NCBI GenBank assembly: GCA_947650285.1
Contig: CANTFL010001488.1
Span: 186,001 to 250,000 of the forward strand
Direction of reading: 5' to 3'
Length of the DNA stretch: 64,000 bases
DNA from: Hyaloperonospora brassicae
Lineage: Eukaryota; Oomycota; Peronosporomycetes; Peronosporales; Peronosporaceae
Both the position numbers and the translations under genes were made by a program. Below, one piece after another: positions 1 to 10,722 of this stretch (its first letter is position 1; each line of letters opens with the position of its first letter). The notes below the pieces were generated by a model. The model saw only the letters and a program-made list of their open reading frames with translations, did no database searches and was not told the origin of the DNA.

Positions 1-1493
1 GGGCAGTAGTTGGGTAGTTCGTTGGTTGGTTGAGGTGGTCCTGGGCAGATAGTCGGTTCGATCGATCGATCGATCGATCGATTGATTGATCGGTCTTTCG
101 TGGGTTAGTTGGCTGGTTGGTTGGCTGGAATCGACAGAGTGACTCTGGATGGCCACGCGCCTGACCTTCGACGGTTGTGAACCTATCGCGGTCTGCCAGT
201 CGACAGCGACGCGGACGGTAGAAACGCCCTGGACTGTTTCTGACGTGTCCATGGAAAACAGCTGACCATTTCTTAAGCGGTAGAGACGATCATGATGGTA
301 AGTGCTTTCCTGCACCCCTAAAGACGAGCACCTACGAAATAAGAGCCAAAATAGACGCTTTCTTCTGGTCTCAGAAATGGTTGGGGTCGGGTCCGTTTCG
401 AATTTCGGACTCTCGATTAGAGTCGATGAATCACTACAGGCGCAGTTAGACACCTTTTACGGACATTAGATCCCTTATCAACCAGCAAAGGTCAACCACC
501 GACCGACCGCCCACTCTCTCAACCATCAAGGTGCACACAGTGAGCACTCCAAATTGACACGTAATTGTATTGCGATGGCATAGCCTGGTTCCAGGTCACA
601 TGCCATCATAGCAAGCCTGTGTATTTGCTCTTTTCACCAGGTGAACGACTTGCGCGCGTCCTCGTCGTCAGTGAACGTGAGCTCTCACGCGCGTGTCCTT
701 CGCACGATTATCAGTGTTTAGAAGTCATACAAGTGCGCTTACAGTCGTTCTATGATGAAATTATTAGCGCTTCTTATGTCCTGTGTGCAAACGCCGTAAA
801 AAAACTAACTGCATGTGCGAGTTTTAGTTCAGATCAAGTAACCTCCAGAATTATATATCGGGAAAGATCGGGCAAGATCAACCGTCAGAGCGTACATAGT
901 GGGCTTGGCAAAAGACGGCGATATGGGGAAAATGGGTGAAATCACATCATTTGCGCTTTGGGAATTCCATCGCCAAATCATTACAATTTGAGCACTTCAA
1001 GCACGTCGAATGCATTTATGGACAGGTGGGTACAACATAGGCTGGCATCAACCAATAGAATAGAGCTATCGCTTTGGTGGACTGCCTGTTTTTAGCAATG
1101 ACGTAAGTTTCAATCGAGTCAAAAGCGACATCAGAGCAATGTCCACGCTCGCCCCGTTTCGACGTATCGCGCAGCACACGATGGGACAGTTTTGGCTCCA
1201 TTCGATGCAGAATAAGCATCAGGGAACAACGCGATTGCACAACGTGTAACCAATGACAAATCAAGTCCGGAAGAACGTGTAGCGCTTTTACTCTCGGATC
1301 GACAAACGCAGTCACAAACGGTCTTCGAGCAGAAAAGAACGGACGTTCATGCTGCCATTCAGCAACAGTCCGCCAGAATGTACAAAACGCTACAGTCGGA
1401 ATGTAAAAAAGAGACTTCAGGACGAGAAACGACCGGTCGTCCATTACGTCTGCATCTCACGCACGTCCATAGATGTGCGACGTGTCGTCAATA
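1..1493. other. No supported gene
   Basis: Apart from a GATC microsatellite near the left edge, this stretch shows no recognisable gene. Open frames here (565-939 on +, 1016-1444 on -) have no domain, signal peptide or compositional support. The minus-strand part next to 1494 should hold the 3' UTR of the phosphatase gene. Confidence 0.5.
58..90. repeat. GATC/GATT tetranucleotide microsatellite
   Basis: Seven or so ATCG units grade into GATT units. A similar GATC/GATT tract occurs at about 15098-15150. It is simple-sequence DNA with no visible coding role. Confidence 0.85.
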
Positions 1494-2870
1494 TCAAACG
1501 CCATCGCCAACGAGGTGCCAGAAAGCTGCCGGTTCCTGTCCCTGCCGCACTCTCTCGCACTTCAACGGGAACGCCTCGTACCGCTGCAGAATTATTGCAC
1601 CGCTCTCAGCAACGTCCACGTGGTCCTCACTGACGTCCGTACCGCACCAGACAAACATATAGTCGGCACACGCCACGATCAAACACTGCTCCCCAAAGTC
1701 CTTCGTCGGGTCGCGAAAATGCCTCTCGTCAATGTCCATGAGCGGTACAAAGAGCGGATTGCTCCCCACCACTGTGCTATGGCACTTGCCAGTCGGGTCC
1801 GAGTTCACGGCGTGCGCCACATCCACTCGGAAGGCGATTGTACCCTGAAACTTGAGTCTCCCATCCGGATGCAGCTGTTCCCACTCGGTCAGCTGAAAGA
1901 TGAAACCAGCGTTAGGGTCGACGATCGAACGCGCTTGTCGAACAAAGTCCAGCGCCTCGTACATGCTGATGCGCTTGTGCCACATCAAGTACGCGATCGC
2001 CATCGTAGGCGAGCGGGAGATGCCCTTCACACAGTGCAAAAAGATACGTCCTCCGCACGCGCGAGCACGCTCGATGAAGTCAAACATGCTGTAAAAGTGC
2101 CGAGCAATGTCCTGCGACGAGTGGTCACGGAGTCGTATGTTGTAGTAGCAGAACTCCTCTGGAAACGACGCTGGGGCCACGCCGGCGGCGCAATTAATGA
2201 CATGGGTGATGCCGTTCTGAAGCAAGAGCGACTTGTTCTTGGCAGCAACGGCGCCCCCAATGTATAGAAAGTCTGTGACTTTGGAGCACAACGCGACCTG
2301 ATCATTCAGTCGGGTCCATGTCATGGTCGCAGAAGTAGAGGGACCAGAGCCGGTCTGGACCACCTGCGATAAGTCCAGCGACAAGTTGCCTGGGTTCCGA
2401 CTGCGACGCTGCTGGAACGAGCATGTCCTCTTTTGTGCATGTACGTCTCCTTGAGGCAGGAGCTCGTCGATCGCTGGAGTCGAGAACAACGACGGCGGCA
2501 AGCGTAGTGTCCCGTCAACAGCATTCCGCTGGCTCTCCACGCTCATCGCGATCGGTACCGACGTGCGCTTGTCGGTCGATTTCGCAAAGTGGGCTGCACC
2601 AGACACCCCTAGAGAGCGCTTTCTCGCTTGTACAAGCGAAGACGTACAGGGACTGGTCGCGCTCGTCGTGCTCGGTATCAAACTCTGCTGATGGCTGCAA
2701 ATCCGCTTGTTTGGCGCCGGTGATCTCAGCAGTACACAACTGTCTGCAGACTGTCGTGGAGACGTCGTCTTGTTGTCGCTGCTCGTTGTGACAAACGCCG
2801 GTGACGTCGGATCTATGCAATCGGCAGAAACAAAATAGCACGACAGAAAACACACACACAATGAGACCAC
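1494..2870 (-). CDS. Dual-specificity phosphatase with C-terminal gelsolin-like domain (MKP1-like)
   Basis: A protein-tyrosine/serine/threonine phosphatase, likely acting on MAP kinases. Residues ~195-330 form a DSP domain with the general-acid Asp in RLRDHSS (~249) and the HCVKGISRS active site (Cys ~280, Arg ~286). Residues ~343-455 resemble a gelsolin repeat, ending in the typical RQGQEPAAFW. The same DSP-plus-gelsolin order is known from plant MKP1, so I infer a related MAPK phosphatase. The first ~180 residues are Ser/Thr-rich and probably disordered. The start is uncertain: the frame opens at 2870 with a non-ATG codon, the first in-frame ATG is at 2546, and a 5' exon upstream is possible because the sequence around 2815-2940 looks intronic. 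The domain assignment is firm; the N-terminus is not. Confidence 0.85.
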   Translation of the reverse strand: MVSLCVCFLSCYFVSADCIDPTSPAFVTTSSDNKTTSPRQSADSCVLLRSPAPNKRICSHQQSLIPSTTSATSPCTSSLVQARKRSLGVSGAAHFAKSTDKRTSVPIAMSVESQRNAVDGTLRLPPSLFSTPAIDELLPQGDVHAQKRTCSFQQRRSRNPGNLSLDLSQVVQTGSGPSTSATMTWTRLNDQVALCSKVTDFLYIGGAVAAKNKSLLLQNGITHVINCAAGVAPASFPEEFCYYNIRLRDHSSQDIARHFYSMFDFIERARACGGRIFLHCVKGISRSPTMAIAYLMWHKRISMYEALDFVRQARSIVDPNAGFIFQLTEWEQLHPDGRLKFQGTIAFRVDVAHAVNSDPTGKCHSTVVGSNPLFVPLMDIDERHFRDPTKDFGEQCLIVACADYMFVWCGTDVSEDHVDVAESGAIILQRYEAFPLKCERVRQGQEPAAFWHLVGDGV

Positions 2871-3111
2871 TCGGTCAATGGTCTCGCGCTATTCTCTGAC
2901 GATTGTCATCAGTCCAATCGCTTCCTCTCTCCTCCTGTACCTCCTTCACGGCGCAACATCCACGTCGAACAAACTCTCGACACAGGAAAAGGAACGTCCG
3001 CCACTCGCGCGCAATGCTCGTCCTCTTGTGCACCTTTAGCCGTCCGCAACTCTCCAAACGCCTTCGCACTAATCGCACAGTGCCAACATCAGCAGCAACA
3101 TCGAAGAGCAC

Positions 3112-3310
3112 GACAACAACAGCAATAGAAGTAGCAATAGCAATAGAAGTAGCAATAGCAACAGAAGTAGCAACAGCAACCGAAGTAGCAACAGCAACAG
3201 AAGTAGCAATAGCAACAGAAGTGGCAACAGCAACAGAAGTAGCAATAGCAACCGAAGTAGCAACAGCAACAGAAGTAGCAACAGCAACAGAAGTAGCAAT
3301 AGCAACAGAG
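3112..3310. repeat. AGTAGCAATAGCAAC-type repeat tract
   Basis: About 200 bp of imperfect CAATAG/AAGTAG/CAACAG hexamer units lie upstream of the phosphatase gene. Every frame stays open on both strands, giving poly-Leu, AIATSV-type and ATEVAT-type shadows. No frame has independent coding support. Confidence 0.85.
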
Positions 3311-3733
3311 TCATCAGTTGCAGTCAGCGCCGGTCGGTATCGCTTCACTTCCATCGACCGCAAACAGCACACAGAGCGACTGCCGCCCAACGCGTCAACG
3401 CCCATACATACAAATCAAAAGTGCACTCACATCTTTCCGTCCGAGTAGCAGCGCGTCCGCACGAGAGACTCTGCGACCGCTCGGCGTCGCCCACTGACGT
3501 CCGCTGCCAGTGTCTGATTGGCCCAAACCGATGCAGAGCTCTTCGCGGCGGCGGAACTCGACGACGCGACGAGCGGCCGCACGCGCTCAGCGGTCCGCTC
3601 GCGTCGGACGTCCTCGTGGTCCGCAGCCGCTTTGCGACTCCATACAGTGACTTCCATGCGCGAGAAGTGTCTGTCTGGGCGTCGCTTGATTTTGTTCAGG
3701 AGGTCGAGAGGGAATATCCACTGGGTGCACGAA

Positions 3734-3734
<1 letters not shown>

Positions 3735-3811
<77 letters not shown>

Positions 3812-3823
3812 GAGGAGGAGGAG
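3735..3823. repeat. (AGT)n then (GGA)n microsatellite
   Basis: About 25 perfect AGT units run to 3810, followed by four GGA units. The tract is long and nearly pure, so its length is expected to vary between isolates. Confidence 0.95.
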
Positions 3824-4094
3824 TACTACTGTACGACTCGTTAAAATAGTATGTGTGGCGAGCGAAGTACTATTGTTGTCGTTTGGCCCTCCGAGTTTCT
3901 TTGTTGTTCTGGTCAGCGTCTGGACGTCCCGTCTGTTCGTCCGTCTTGTAGAGCGAGTGTCTCTACGGGCAGAAGACGACAGGGAGGCGAAGCTGCAGCG
4001 TGAAAGGACTGTTGAAGCTGAAACGCCCGCTTCTGCGGGTCCTTCGCTTTAGTGACGCAATAATTGTAGCGGAAGAAAAGGGCACGCACGCAGG

Positions 4095-4346
4095 TCAGTC
4101 TGTTCGGTTCGGTACTTTACTTGTCTGGTTTTTGCTGAAGCGCGCGCAGAAAAAAGACACGAACAGCAGCGAAACGGACACGCCTGGCGATGCACATACC
4201 TCCGAATACTGACGCGGCGTCACAAATCTTATGCCGATTCGTTGTTTGTCACGTCCGGTTTCCACGAGGAGCACCTCGTCACTCAAGATGTAGCCATATT
4301 TTTGACGACGACTGTCGAGACTCGACCGATTGAGCTGTGCGTTCAC
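4095..4346 (-). CDS. Possible exon of an unidentified spliced gene
   Basis: On the minus strand, residues reading LSDEVLLVETGRDKQRIG and RFVTPRQYSE look like ordinary protein. They end exactly at a GTATGT 5' splice consensus (about 4203). A plausible acceptor (TTTTGTAACATTGCACAG) lies at about 4350, and an upstream coding stretch at ~4478-4684 may be a 5' exon. I could not join these pieces with certainty and do not recognise the family. A downstream exon towards 4000 is possible. The plus-strand frame across this region is regarded as its shadow. Confidence 0.3.
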   Translation of the reverse strand: MNAQLNRSSLDSRRQKYGYILSDEVLLVETGRDKQRIGIRFVTPRQYSEVCASPGVSVSLLFVSFFCARFSKNQTSKVPNRTD

Positions 4347-4776
4347 AGCTGTGCAATGTTACAAAATGTCAGCGGGTACTACTGCTCTTCCGATTCACCA
4401 GCAGAGGTCACTCAGGGGACACAAACTCATACAACGTGCGAGAAGCTCGGCATGCGACACAGCAATGATCGGTTTGGTCACCGAAGACAGAAGGAGAGTA
4501 CCAGACTCGTGCCATTTATACAAGCTGTGGAACCTGCTTGCAGTAAGAAACCAGCACGCAGTGGCTCCACAAGAGCTATCGCGTGCTTCTGCACATCTTC
4601 CGTTCTCACTGCTGTCCGTCGCAGGTTTCGACGCACTAAAGCCAAACCACTTTGCCACACCCAGCTAGCTGCTCTTTGCTGCATCAGCTCTCACAGCTGG
4701 TACGCGGTACTGGCGAAAACGACAACCTTCTTCGTTTGTCGTGCTTCTCTCCCTCTCGGCATTGCCCGCTCTTGCC

Positions 4777-5789
4777 TTACCCTCCCCCAATGTTCAGCAT
4801 TCTGCGGAGATCTTGAGTCATGGACAACTCGGCGGACATCGGGGCCGCTGGCACCGTCACATCCGGAGGTGCCGTTGGTATCGGCGGTAGTGGAGGCTGA
4901 GGTGGCTGTGCAGGGAGTGACCCCAACGAAAGCGACGGCGCGGGTGCTGCGGTCACGAGCTGCACAGGTGGCACCGGTGGCAACGGCGAAGGAGCGGCAG
5001 ATGTCGAGGCTGAAATCGACCCGTCACAGTTGCTCACGCCGTCAGCCAATTGTGCGAGGAATGGAGGCATCGGTAGCTCAGCCGGATCAGGCGACGACTG
5101 GAAGGCTGACCAGGCCCACTTTCCCGAATCTGAAAGCTGCTCCTTCACCTTACCGTTGCGTGGCTGCTGGCGATGACCCGACTGGGCACCATAGCTGGTC
5201 GTATTGCCTCCCTTACTCTTCTCCTTTCTTGACGAAACATTTGCAGTGGACGCATCGTCGACCGCTTCGCTTGGACATCGAGACGCACTGGGTCGAGTCT
5301 TTGCTTGTTTTGGTTCCCGCTTTGCTGAGCAACTGCGTGGTCCAACGCCATCTATGCCAACAGCGCAATGCACGCACTTCATGTTAGTCACTTCAACCAA
5401 AAGTCGTGAGCGTTCAACAAGAGGTCCACCGACACGAGAAGCATAATGAGCAATTCCATACCGGGAGCAGCTGACAGGAACGTTCGCTCTGCGTCCAGCG
5501 AGTTTGGTGCGCTGCTCGATAGCATCATCGACGGCGTGAGCAACAACTTACTGCCGCTGTCTGCCTTACGCTCTCGAGTCACTGCTGCAATGGCAACTGG
5601 CGCCGACGTCGCCCTCGAGTGTTCGGATGGGTACACAAAGTATCCGAGTTCTTTGTCCCACACCCGCGCGTCGACATCAATGTCCTCCCGCTCGTTGTGC
5701 CCCTCAGCAAACTCGAGCGAGTTGTTCACGTTCTCCTCCGTGTCAAAGAACGGCACCAGTGGACGGCCTACCAGATCCCACGACGACAT
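4777..5789 (-). CDS. PNRC-motif, proline-rich protein (putative decapping cofactor)
   Basis: Spliced from two exons: 5462-5789 and 4777-5390. The 71-bp intron at 5391-5461 (GTATGG...TTGAAG, with a CTCAC branch-like site) restores one frame of about 313 residues. Exon 1 carries an acidic segment with VWDKELGYFVYP. Exon 2 holds a KWAWSAFQSSPDPAELPMPP motif followed by a Pro-rich tail and a short LRRMLNI end. That motif matches the [Y/W]AG-x-F-x-SPxPxxLPxP signature of PNRC/EDC-type proteins, which in animals and plants bind the DCP1 EVH1 domain and promote mRNA decapping. I infer a P-body role; the rest of the sequence is low complexity. The ATG at 5789 is the first in frame. Confidence 0.65.
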
Positions 5790-6244
5790 TATGATACGTC
5801 AATAGATACGGCGCAAAGGTTGGAAGCAATAGGCTCTGTGCAAACGACACGACGTGATCGACCGAGTCTCTGATTCAGTCTCGAGCCGACTTTACGCGGC
5901 TTTTCCGTGGCGTCTGAAGACAGCGGAGCGAGTGTCAGCGATCGGGTGTCTGGCGCAACGCGATCTCGTGCGTCTCGTGGACTGCTGCAAAGTGGGGTCG
6001 CGCTCTGGGGGGGGCGGCGTGTCGGGCAGCGCGTGCTCTCTCTCTCTCTGGAAGGGTCTGAACCGTGTGCCCTCTCTGAACGTTTTCGAAGAGGCAGTAG
6101 CGCGAATGGGGAGAGCGTTTCTCATAGTTAATATCTGATTCGATCGAAATACACAGGATCCCAAAAAAGCACAAGAGGGGACGAGCAAAAACCAGCCAGA
6201 CGTTGGCAGAGACTTTCGTTGATTACCACCACTCCAGCACACTG

Positions 6245-7753
6245 CTAGTTTGTCGTCAGGCGCGGACGAAAGTACTTGTCGACCACGCCAAGTATAAAGT
6301 CAATCGAGAACCTCAGGTGGTCGCCGTCCGTGGACAAGAAGTGCACCTTACCGGCCGCGTCGAGCGTCTTCAAGCCGAACAAATCTTCCTCGTACCACCG
6401 CGTCTCGTTGAAGCGCAGCACGTGGTGATACGGATCGCCGTCTTCGTACATGCCAAACCATTCCGACTCTTTGGGAAAGACCTGCGTGTCCTGGTTCGCG
6501 CGGACAAGCACGAGGTTCTGCAGCTTGGTAAAGTTGTCCTTGTACGTCTTGTTGACCGGCGTCCGCTCGTTGTTCAGATCGGGGAGGAACCTCGCTGTAC
6601 AAGTGGAGCAGGCCACGCATAGGACAAGTTAGGGAACACGGAGCATACTTGACACCACAGCAGCTGCACACGGACCATGCTTGAGGTAGGCATCGATACG
6701 AAGCGGGTCTCGGTAGTAGTTTGCCTGTGCGATGCGCTCTGGATAATGGTCAACGCAAGTCAGCATCGTTGACATTGCAGGGCAAGCATCGCTCACGTAC
6801 CTTGAACTTCTTCGGTGTAGACTGCTTCTCCTATCAGCTAACACAACATACCACGCACGACATGTCAGAGATGCCGACTTGGCACAAGTGTCAGCACACG
6901 CGACCAACCTTGTCAATTTCCTTGCAGATAAAGTTAAGAGGCGAGCAACGTGGAAGTCCTCCGACGCCAGCAAGCGGTCCATGAAACGAGATAAAATTGT
7001 GAACTGGTGGGTCGTTATACCGCTCAATGTACGCGCGAATCAACAAGTTGCCCTGGTCGCAGTACGAAAGAAGCGACGTGCTGCATGAGATTGCAATGCC
7101 CTGTAGCAATACAGCAGCAACAACTCACCTGTGAGAACCCCGCCGCATTGAATCCGAGCGCCAGTTGTGGGTCCTATTGGATCGACAGGATACGTCAGCA
7201 CAGAACAAGTAACGACTCCACGGTCACATCCACTCGACAATCCAACAGTCTCGCCGCACCTTTCGCACAATGTCAGCAAACATTGCTGTCTGGTTGTCCA
7301 TCGTGATAAAGAAGCTGTTGGTCACATCGTCATGCACCGACTCGCCCAGCTGCACGTTCGCCACATAAGTTCCAAGACGCTCTGCGATTGCCTACGAAAA
7401 AAACGAAAAAAACGAAAAAAAGCGCTTACAACAGAGTTTCACCGACAAACACACCAGCCACGCAACAAAAAAAGAGACGAACCAATCACTACTGGTACCT
7501 TTTGTATGCGCAGCATACCTCCGTTCCTCGCAGCGTCACCCATACCGTGCATCAACACGACTGGCAGCGTCTTGGGCTGTTCAAACACGAGCGTCTTCTT
7601 CCCCTGTACCGCCTTCTGCGCTTCCAACTGCATCGGCTCGTCCTCCTGCACGACATACACTGCTGATTGCTCGCTAATCAGCACAAACTGAGCGAGCACG
7701 AGGACGACCGTGACGCCTGCCACGACAACGAGCAATCGGTTGTCCCGCGCCAT
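6245..7753 (-). CDS. PPT1: Palmitoyl-protein thioesterase (PPT1-like)
   Basis: Removes thioester-linked fatty acids from S-acylated proteins, normally in lysosome-like compartments. I reconstructed seven exons: 7499-7753, 7260-7391, 7129-7173, 6905-7052, 6801-6830, 6676-6738 and 6245-6594. All introns are GT-AG (62-107 bp), and the join gives one 340-residue frame, about the usual family size. An N-terminal hydrophobic signal (VVVAGVTVVLVLAQFVL) precedes the LPVVLMHGMGD oxyanion motif. The nucleophile region reads GFNAAGFSQGN, with Ser of G-F-S-Q as nucleophile. The C-terminus has SEWFGMY and STDGDHL, supplying the catalytic His; Asp lies in the DPLR segment, as in PPT1. The divergent neighbour is the cyclophilin gene. 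The exon 4/5 junction is the least certain. Confidence 0.9.
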
Positions 7754-7993
7754 CGCCTCAGCCGCTTCAATCGACGTCAAAGAACAAATCTGACGCCCAA
7801 AAGCCGTCCGATCTGTGCCACACTGAAAAGCTCATCAAGTAGTCACTAGTGCAACAAGTCACTCAACGAGGACAAGACGTACTCCAGTAAGTACGATCAC
7901 GCTGTTGGCTGGAAATCCACTGGCGTGACAGTTTTGCACTACTCCACCACTGCCTCACTCGTTCACGTACCAAACGACGGAAAACGTGTAGCC
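7754..7993. promoter_or_regulatory. Bidirectional intergenic promoter region
   Basis: These 240 bp separate the divergent thioesterase (-) and cyclophilin (+) start codons, so they must hold both 5' UTRs and core promoters. I see no unambiguous initiator consensus. The assignment rests on gene geometry. Confidence 0.5.
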
Positions 7994-8674
7994 ATGTCGG
8001 CGATTGGTCGAGCGAATGTCGTCCGAAGCGCTGGCGACGCCATATCGCGCGCCGGAGCGCGTGGCTGGGGCTGGTACCACCGCTCGCTCGCGAAGATGAA
8101 CGCGCCCGAGGCCGCAGCGGTGGCGTACGACGCAGTAGCGCCCCCACCTGCCCAGCCGCGGCCTCGCGCTTTTCTAGACGTGAGCATCGGCGGCGCCAAG
8201 TCGGAGCGCATTGTCGTGGAGCTGGCGAAGGACATTGTGCCGCGCACGGCCACGAACTTTATCACAATGTGCACAAATGGGTTCACGTCGGAGGCATTCG
8301 GCGCGGGCTCGTACAAGGACTCCAAGTTCCACAATGTGACCAAAGGGGTGTACTGCGTGGGCGGCGACGTGCTCACGGGCACTGGCACGGGCGGCCACGC
8401 GGCGCTAAAGGCGAACGAGCGGTACTTTGACGACGAGAACTACGCGCTGCAGTTTTCCGAGAAGGGCGTGCTGGGCATGGCCAATGCCGGTCGGAACAAG
8501 AACGCGTCGCAGTTCTTCATCTCGCTCCGGCCGCTGCCGCACTTGAACGGCCGCAACGTCGCGTTCGGCAAGATCGTCGAGGGCGAAGACGTGCTCAAGA
8601 GCATCGAAGGGGTCTACTGCGTGCAGCACAAGCCGCTGACAGACGTCCGGATTGTCGACTGCGGTGTGCTATAA
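7994..8674 (+). CDS. Cyclophilin-type peptidyl-prolyl isomerase, divergent, probably mitochondrial
   Basis: A 226-residue single-domain cyclophilin. The ATG at 7994 starts an Arg/Ala/Ser-rich, acid-free leader of about 36 residues, as expected for a mitochondrial presequence. The fold is clear from VGGDVLTGTGTGG, GVLGMANAG, NASQFFI and AFGKIVEGEDVL. Two canonical positions differ. The catalytic Arg of the FHR motif (human CypA Arg55) is Asn at ~114, and the cyclosporin-contact Trp121 position is His (~183, PHLNG). So I expect low or altered isomerase activity and weak cyclosporin binding; both are inference. It faces isocitrate lyase tail to tail. Confidence 0.9.
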   Translation: MSAIGRANVVRSAGDAISRAGARGWGWYHRSLAKMNAPEAAAVAYDAVAPPPAQPRPRAFLDVSIGGAKSERIVVELAKDIVPRTATNFITMCTNGFTSEAFGAGSYKDSKFHNVTKGVYCVGGDVLTGTGTGGHAALKANERYFDDENYALQFSEKGVLGMANAGRNKNASQFFISLRPLPHLNGRNVAFGKIVEGEDVLKSIEGVYCVQHKPLTDVRIVDCGVL

Positions 8675-9105
8675 GCAGGAGAGGGAGGGCGGATGGGTAC
8701 ATACGGGGACGACAACGAGGCGAACGAAGACGCACGTCGAGCTTAACGCAGGGGGTAATCGAGAGTGAAGGGTGACGACGCACAGGGACACGTGATGCTC
8801 GGACTCGTTGATTTTCATGACGTCGTGCAACGTGCTTTGGTCCTCGTACCTCGTACCATAGTTGCTACGTAGCAGTATCCATGTTGTGCTACTGAGGTTC
8901 GCTTGGGACATTGTCACGCGACAACAATCTATTGACTCGCCACGAGCAGCTAGAAACAGCACTCGCGCCTTTCCACTCTCTGTCTTTTTATTCTGCCTAC
9001 ACGTGCGTGGAAAAGCTGCTCCATCATCACCGCTCGCCGCAACACGGTCTAACACGAAGTACCACGTTGCTCCTGTCCTGCAAACGATTCGAGCTGGACT
9101 GGGGC
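8675..9105. other. Shared 3' region of convergent genes
   Basis: The cyclophilin (+) and isocitrate lyase (-) genes converge here, so the 431 bp should contain both 3' UTRs. No further gene is supported. Confidence 0.5.
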
Positions 9106-10722
9106 TCAAAACTGCGATTCGGTAACCCCGTGGCCCATCGTGTTTGTCGACGACAGTCCACCCGTGATGGTGTTCTGCATGGCATCCACCAGCTCGGTAC
9201 CTGACCAACCCTGGTGCTTCAGCGTCTCTACGCCCTCGTTGCGCTCGGCTCGCTGCACGCCCTCGACGTACGCGAGCATGCCACGCTTGGCGTAGTCACG
9301 CGCAAAACGGGTGATGCCAAGCGAATCGCTGTGGAAACCAGCTAGCGTAATGAACATCCAGCAAAAGCCCAGCTGGGCCAGGTCCGTCACGAAAGTCTCG
9401 ATCTCAGTGTCCGACATGCCAGCAGCGTCCCAGTTGAACGAAGGCGACAAGTTGTACGCCAGCATCTGGTGCGGAAGTTTAGCTTTGACGCCCTCAGCAA
9501 ACGTCCGCGCCAGCGGTACACCTGGCTTGGCCGTCTCCATCCAGATCAAGTCGGCGTATTCACCATACGCACGGCCACGGGCAATGCAATAGTCGACACC
9601 GCCGCGCACACGGTAGTACCCCTCTACAGTGCGGGCAAGGTCCCAGTCAAAGGCAACGTCCACACCTAGTGACTTTGCTAGGCTCTGCAACTCGGACAGA
9701 CCCAGCTCTAGACACTGGGCATTCCACTTGGCCAAGGCATCCGAGCGGCCCGCCTTTTGCAACACCTCGCGAACCGCCTCCGGGTACGTCTTGGCCTGTG
9801 CGAGCTTGTCCCACTTGCTCTCCCGACCAGCGCGAGTAGCGTCAACGTACGATTCCACGTTCAAATTCGTGGCGCCAATGATGAACGGGTGGTCGCGAGG
9901 GTCAATGTTGTTGTCCAGCAACGTAGCAGCTTCAGCGTCCGTGCGGGCCACGACAACCAACGGGCTGCCAAGGATATCAGCCTGCAGACGAGCAGCAATG
10001 AGTCGCTGGGTGTGCTCCTGCACCGACACGAGTACCTTGCCGCCCATGTGGCCGCACTTCTTCGTGCCGGGCTTCTGGTCCTCGAGGTGAATGCCAGCAG
10101 CGCCACGTTCGATGAACATCTTGGTCAGCTTCATCACGGCAGTGAGACCGCCGTGACCCGTGTCGGCATCTGCGACAATTGGACGCAGGAAATCCGTCGG
10201 CGGGGTGCGTGCACGTTCGTCGGCCGTCAAGCGGCGACGCGCCTCGTACTGCTTGCGGTCGTGAAAGAGCTGGGCCCGAAACAACTGGTCCACTTTGTTC
10301 GGCACCGTGTCCATGGGGTAGTCGGCCACGTCCGGTCCCGGCTCGTTCGACGTCGACGCCGTTGAAGACGACTGCCAGCCGCTGACGTAGACCGTCGACA
10401 AGTGTTTGGCCATCTGAGTAACTTGGATCGTGTCGAGCGCGCCAAACGTGTGGCTCGTCTTCTGGACTGCCTGCAGCTCGCGCAGCATCTTGTAGAGCTT
10501 GTGCGACATGGCCGAGCCGACGTTGGCCGCGGGCACTGTGCCTTGGAGCTTGACCACGTCCTCGGCGCCATACGGCCGCTTGACAAACTGGAACCGCTCG
10601 CTATGGAGAAACGCCGCCGTCTGCTTGACGCGCTGCGCGTAGTCGCTCTCTTCTTGTCGCGGGTCGTGCGAGCTGAGATGGCTGGCGAGCTGACTGATGC
10701 GCGCGTGCGGGGCACTACTCAT
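9106..10722 (-). CDS. ICL1: Isocitrate lyase
   Basis: Glyoxylate-cycle enzyme that cleaves isocitrate to glyoxylate and succinate, allowing growth on fatty acids and acetate. It is a single exon of 538 residues, the usual eukaryotic length with the extra insertion domain. The catalytic signature KKCGHMGGK lies at 221-229 (Cys 223). Metal and substrate residues sit in [15 protein letters not shown] and ARTDAEAA. The C-terminus is TESQF rather than a canonical SKL, so peroxisomal import, if any, would use another signal. The ATG at 10722 precedes a short polar N-terminus. No malate synthase is nearby. Confidence 0.97.
   Translation of the reverse strand: MSSAPHARISQLASHLSSHDPRQEESDYAQRVKQTAAFLHSERFQFVKRPYGAEDVVKLQGTVPAANVGSAMSHKLYKMLRELQAVQKTSHTFGALDTIQVTQMAKHLSTVYVSGWQSSSTASTSNEPGPDVADYPMDTVPNKVDQLFRAQLFHDRKQYEARRRLTADERARTPPTDFLRPIVADADTGHGGLTAVMKLTKMFIERGAAGIHLEDQKPGTKKCGHMGGKVLVSVQEHTQRLIAARLQADILGSPLVVVARTDAEAATLLDNNIDPRDHPFIIGATNLNVESYVDATRAGRESKWDKLAQAKTYPEAVREVLQKAGRSDALAKWNAQCLELGLSELQSLAKSLGVDVAFDWDLARTVEGYYRVRGGVDYCIARGRAYGEYADLIWMETAKPGVPLARTFAEGVKAKLPHQMLAYNLSPSFNWDAAGMSDTEIETFVTDLAQLGFCWMFITLAGFHSDSLGITRFARDYAKRGMLAYVEGVQRAERNEGVETLKHQGWSGTELVDAMQNTITGGLSSTNTMGHGVTESQF

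Noticed and set aside
3069..3314. Poly-Leu open frame
   Set aside because: Pure product of the hexamer repeat.
4242..5387. 381-codon plus-strand open frame
   Set aside because: Antisense to the PNRC-motif gene, Cys/Arg-rich with no domain; explained as a shadow.
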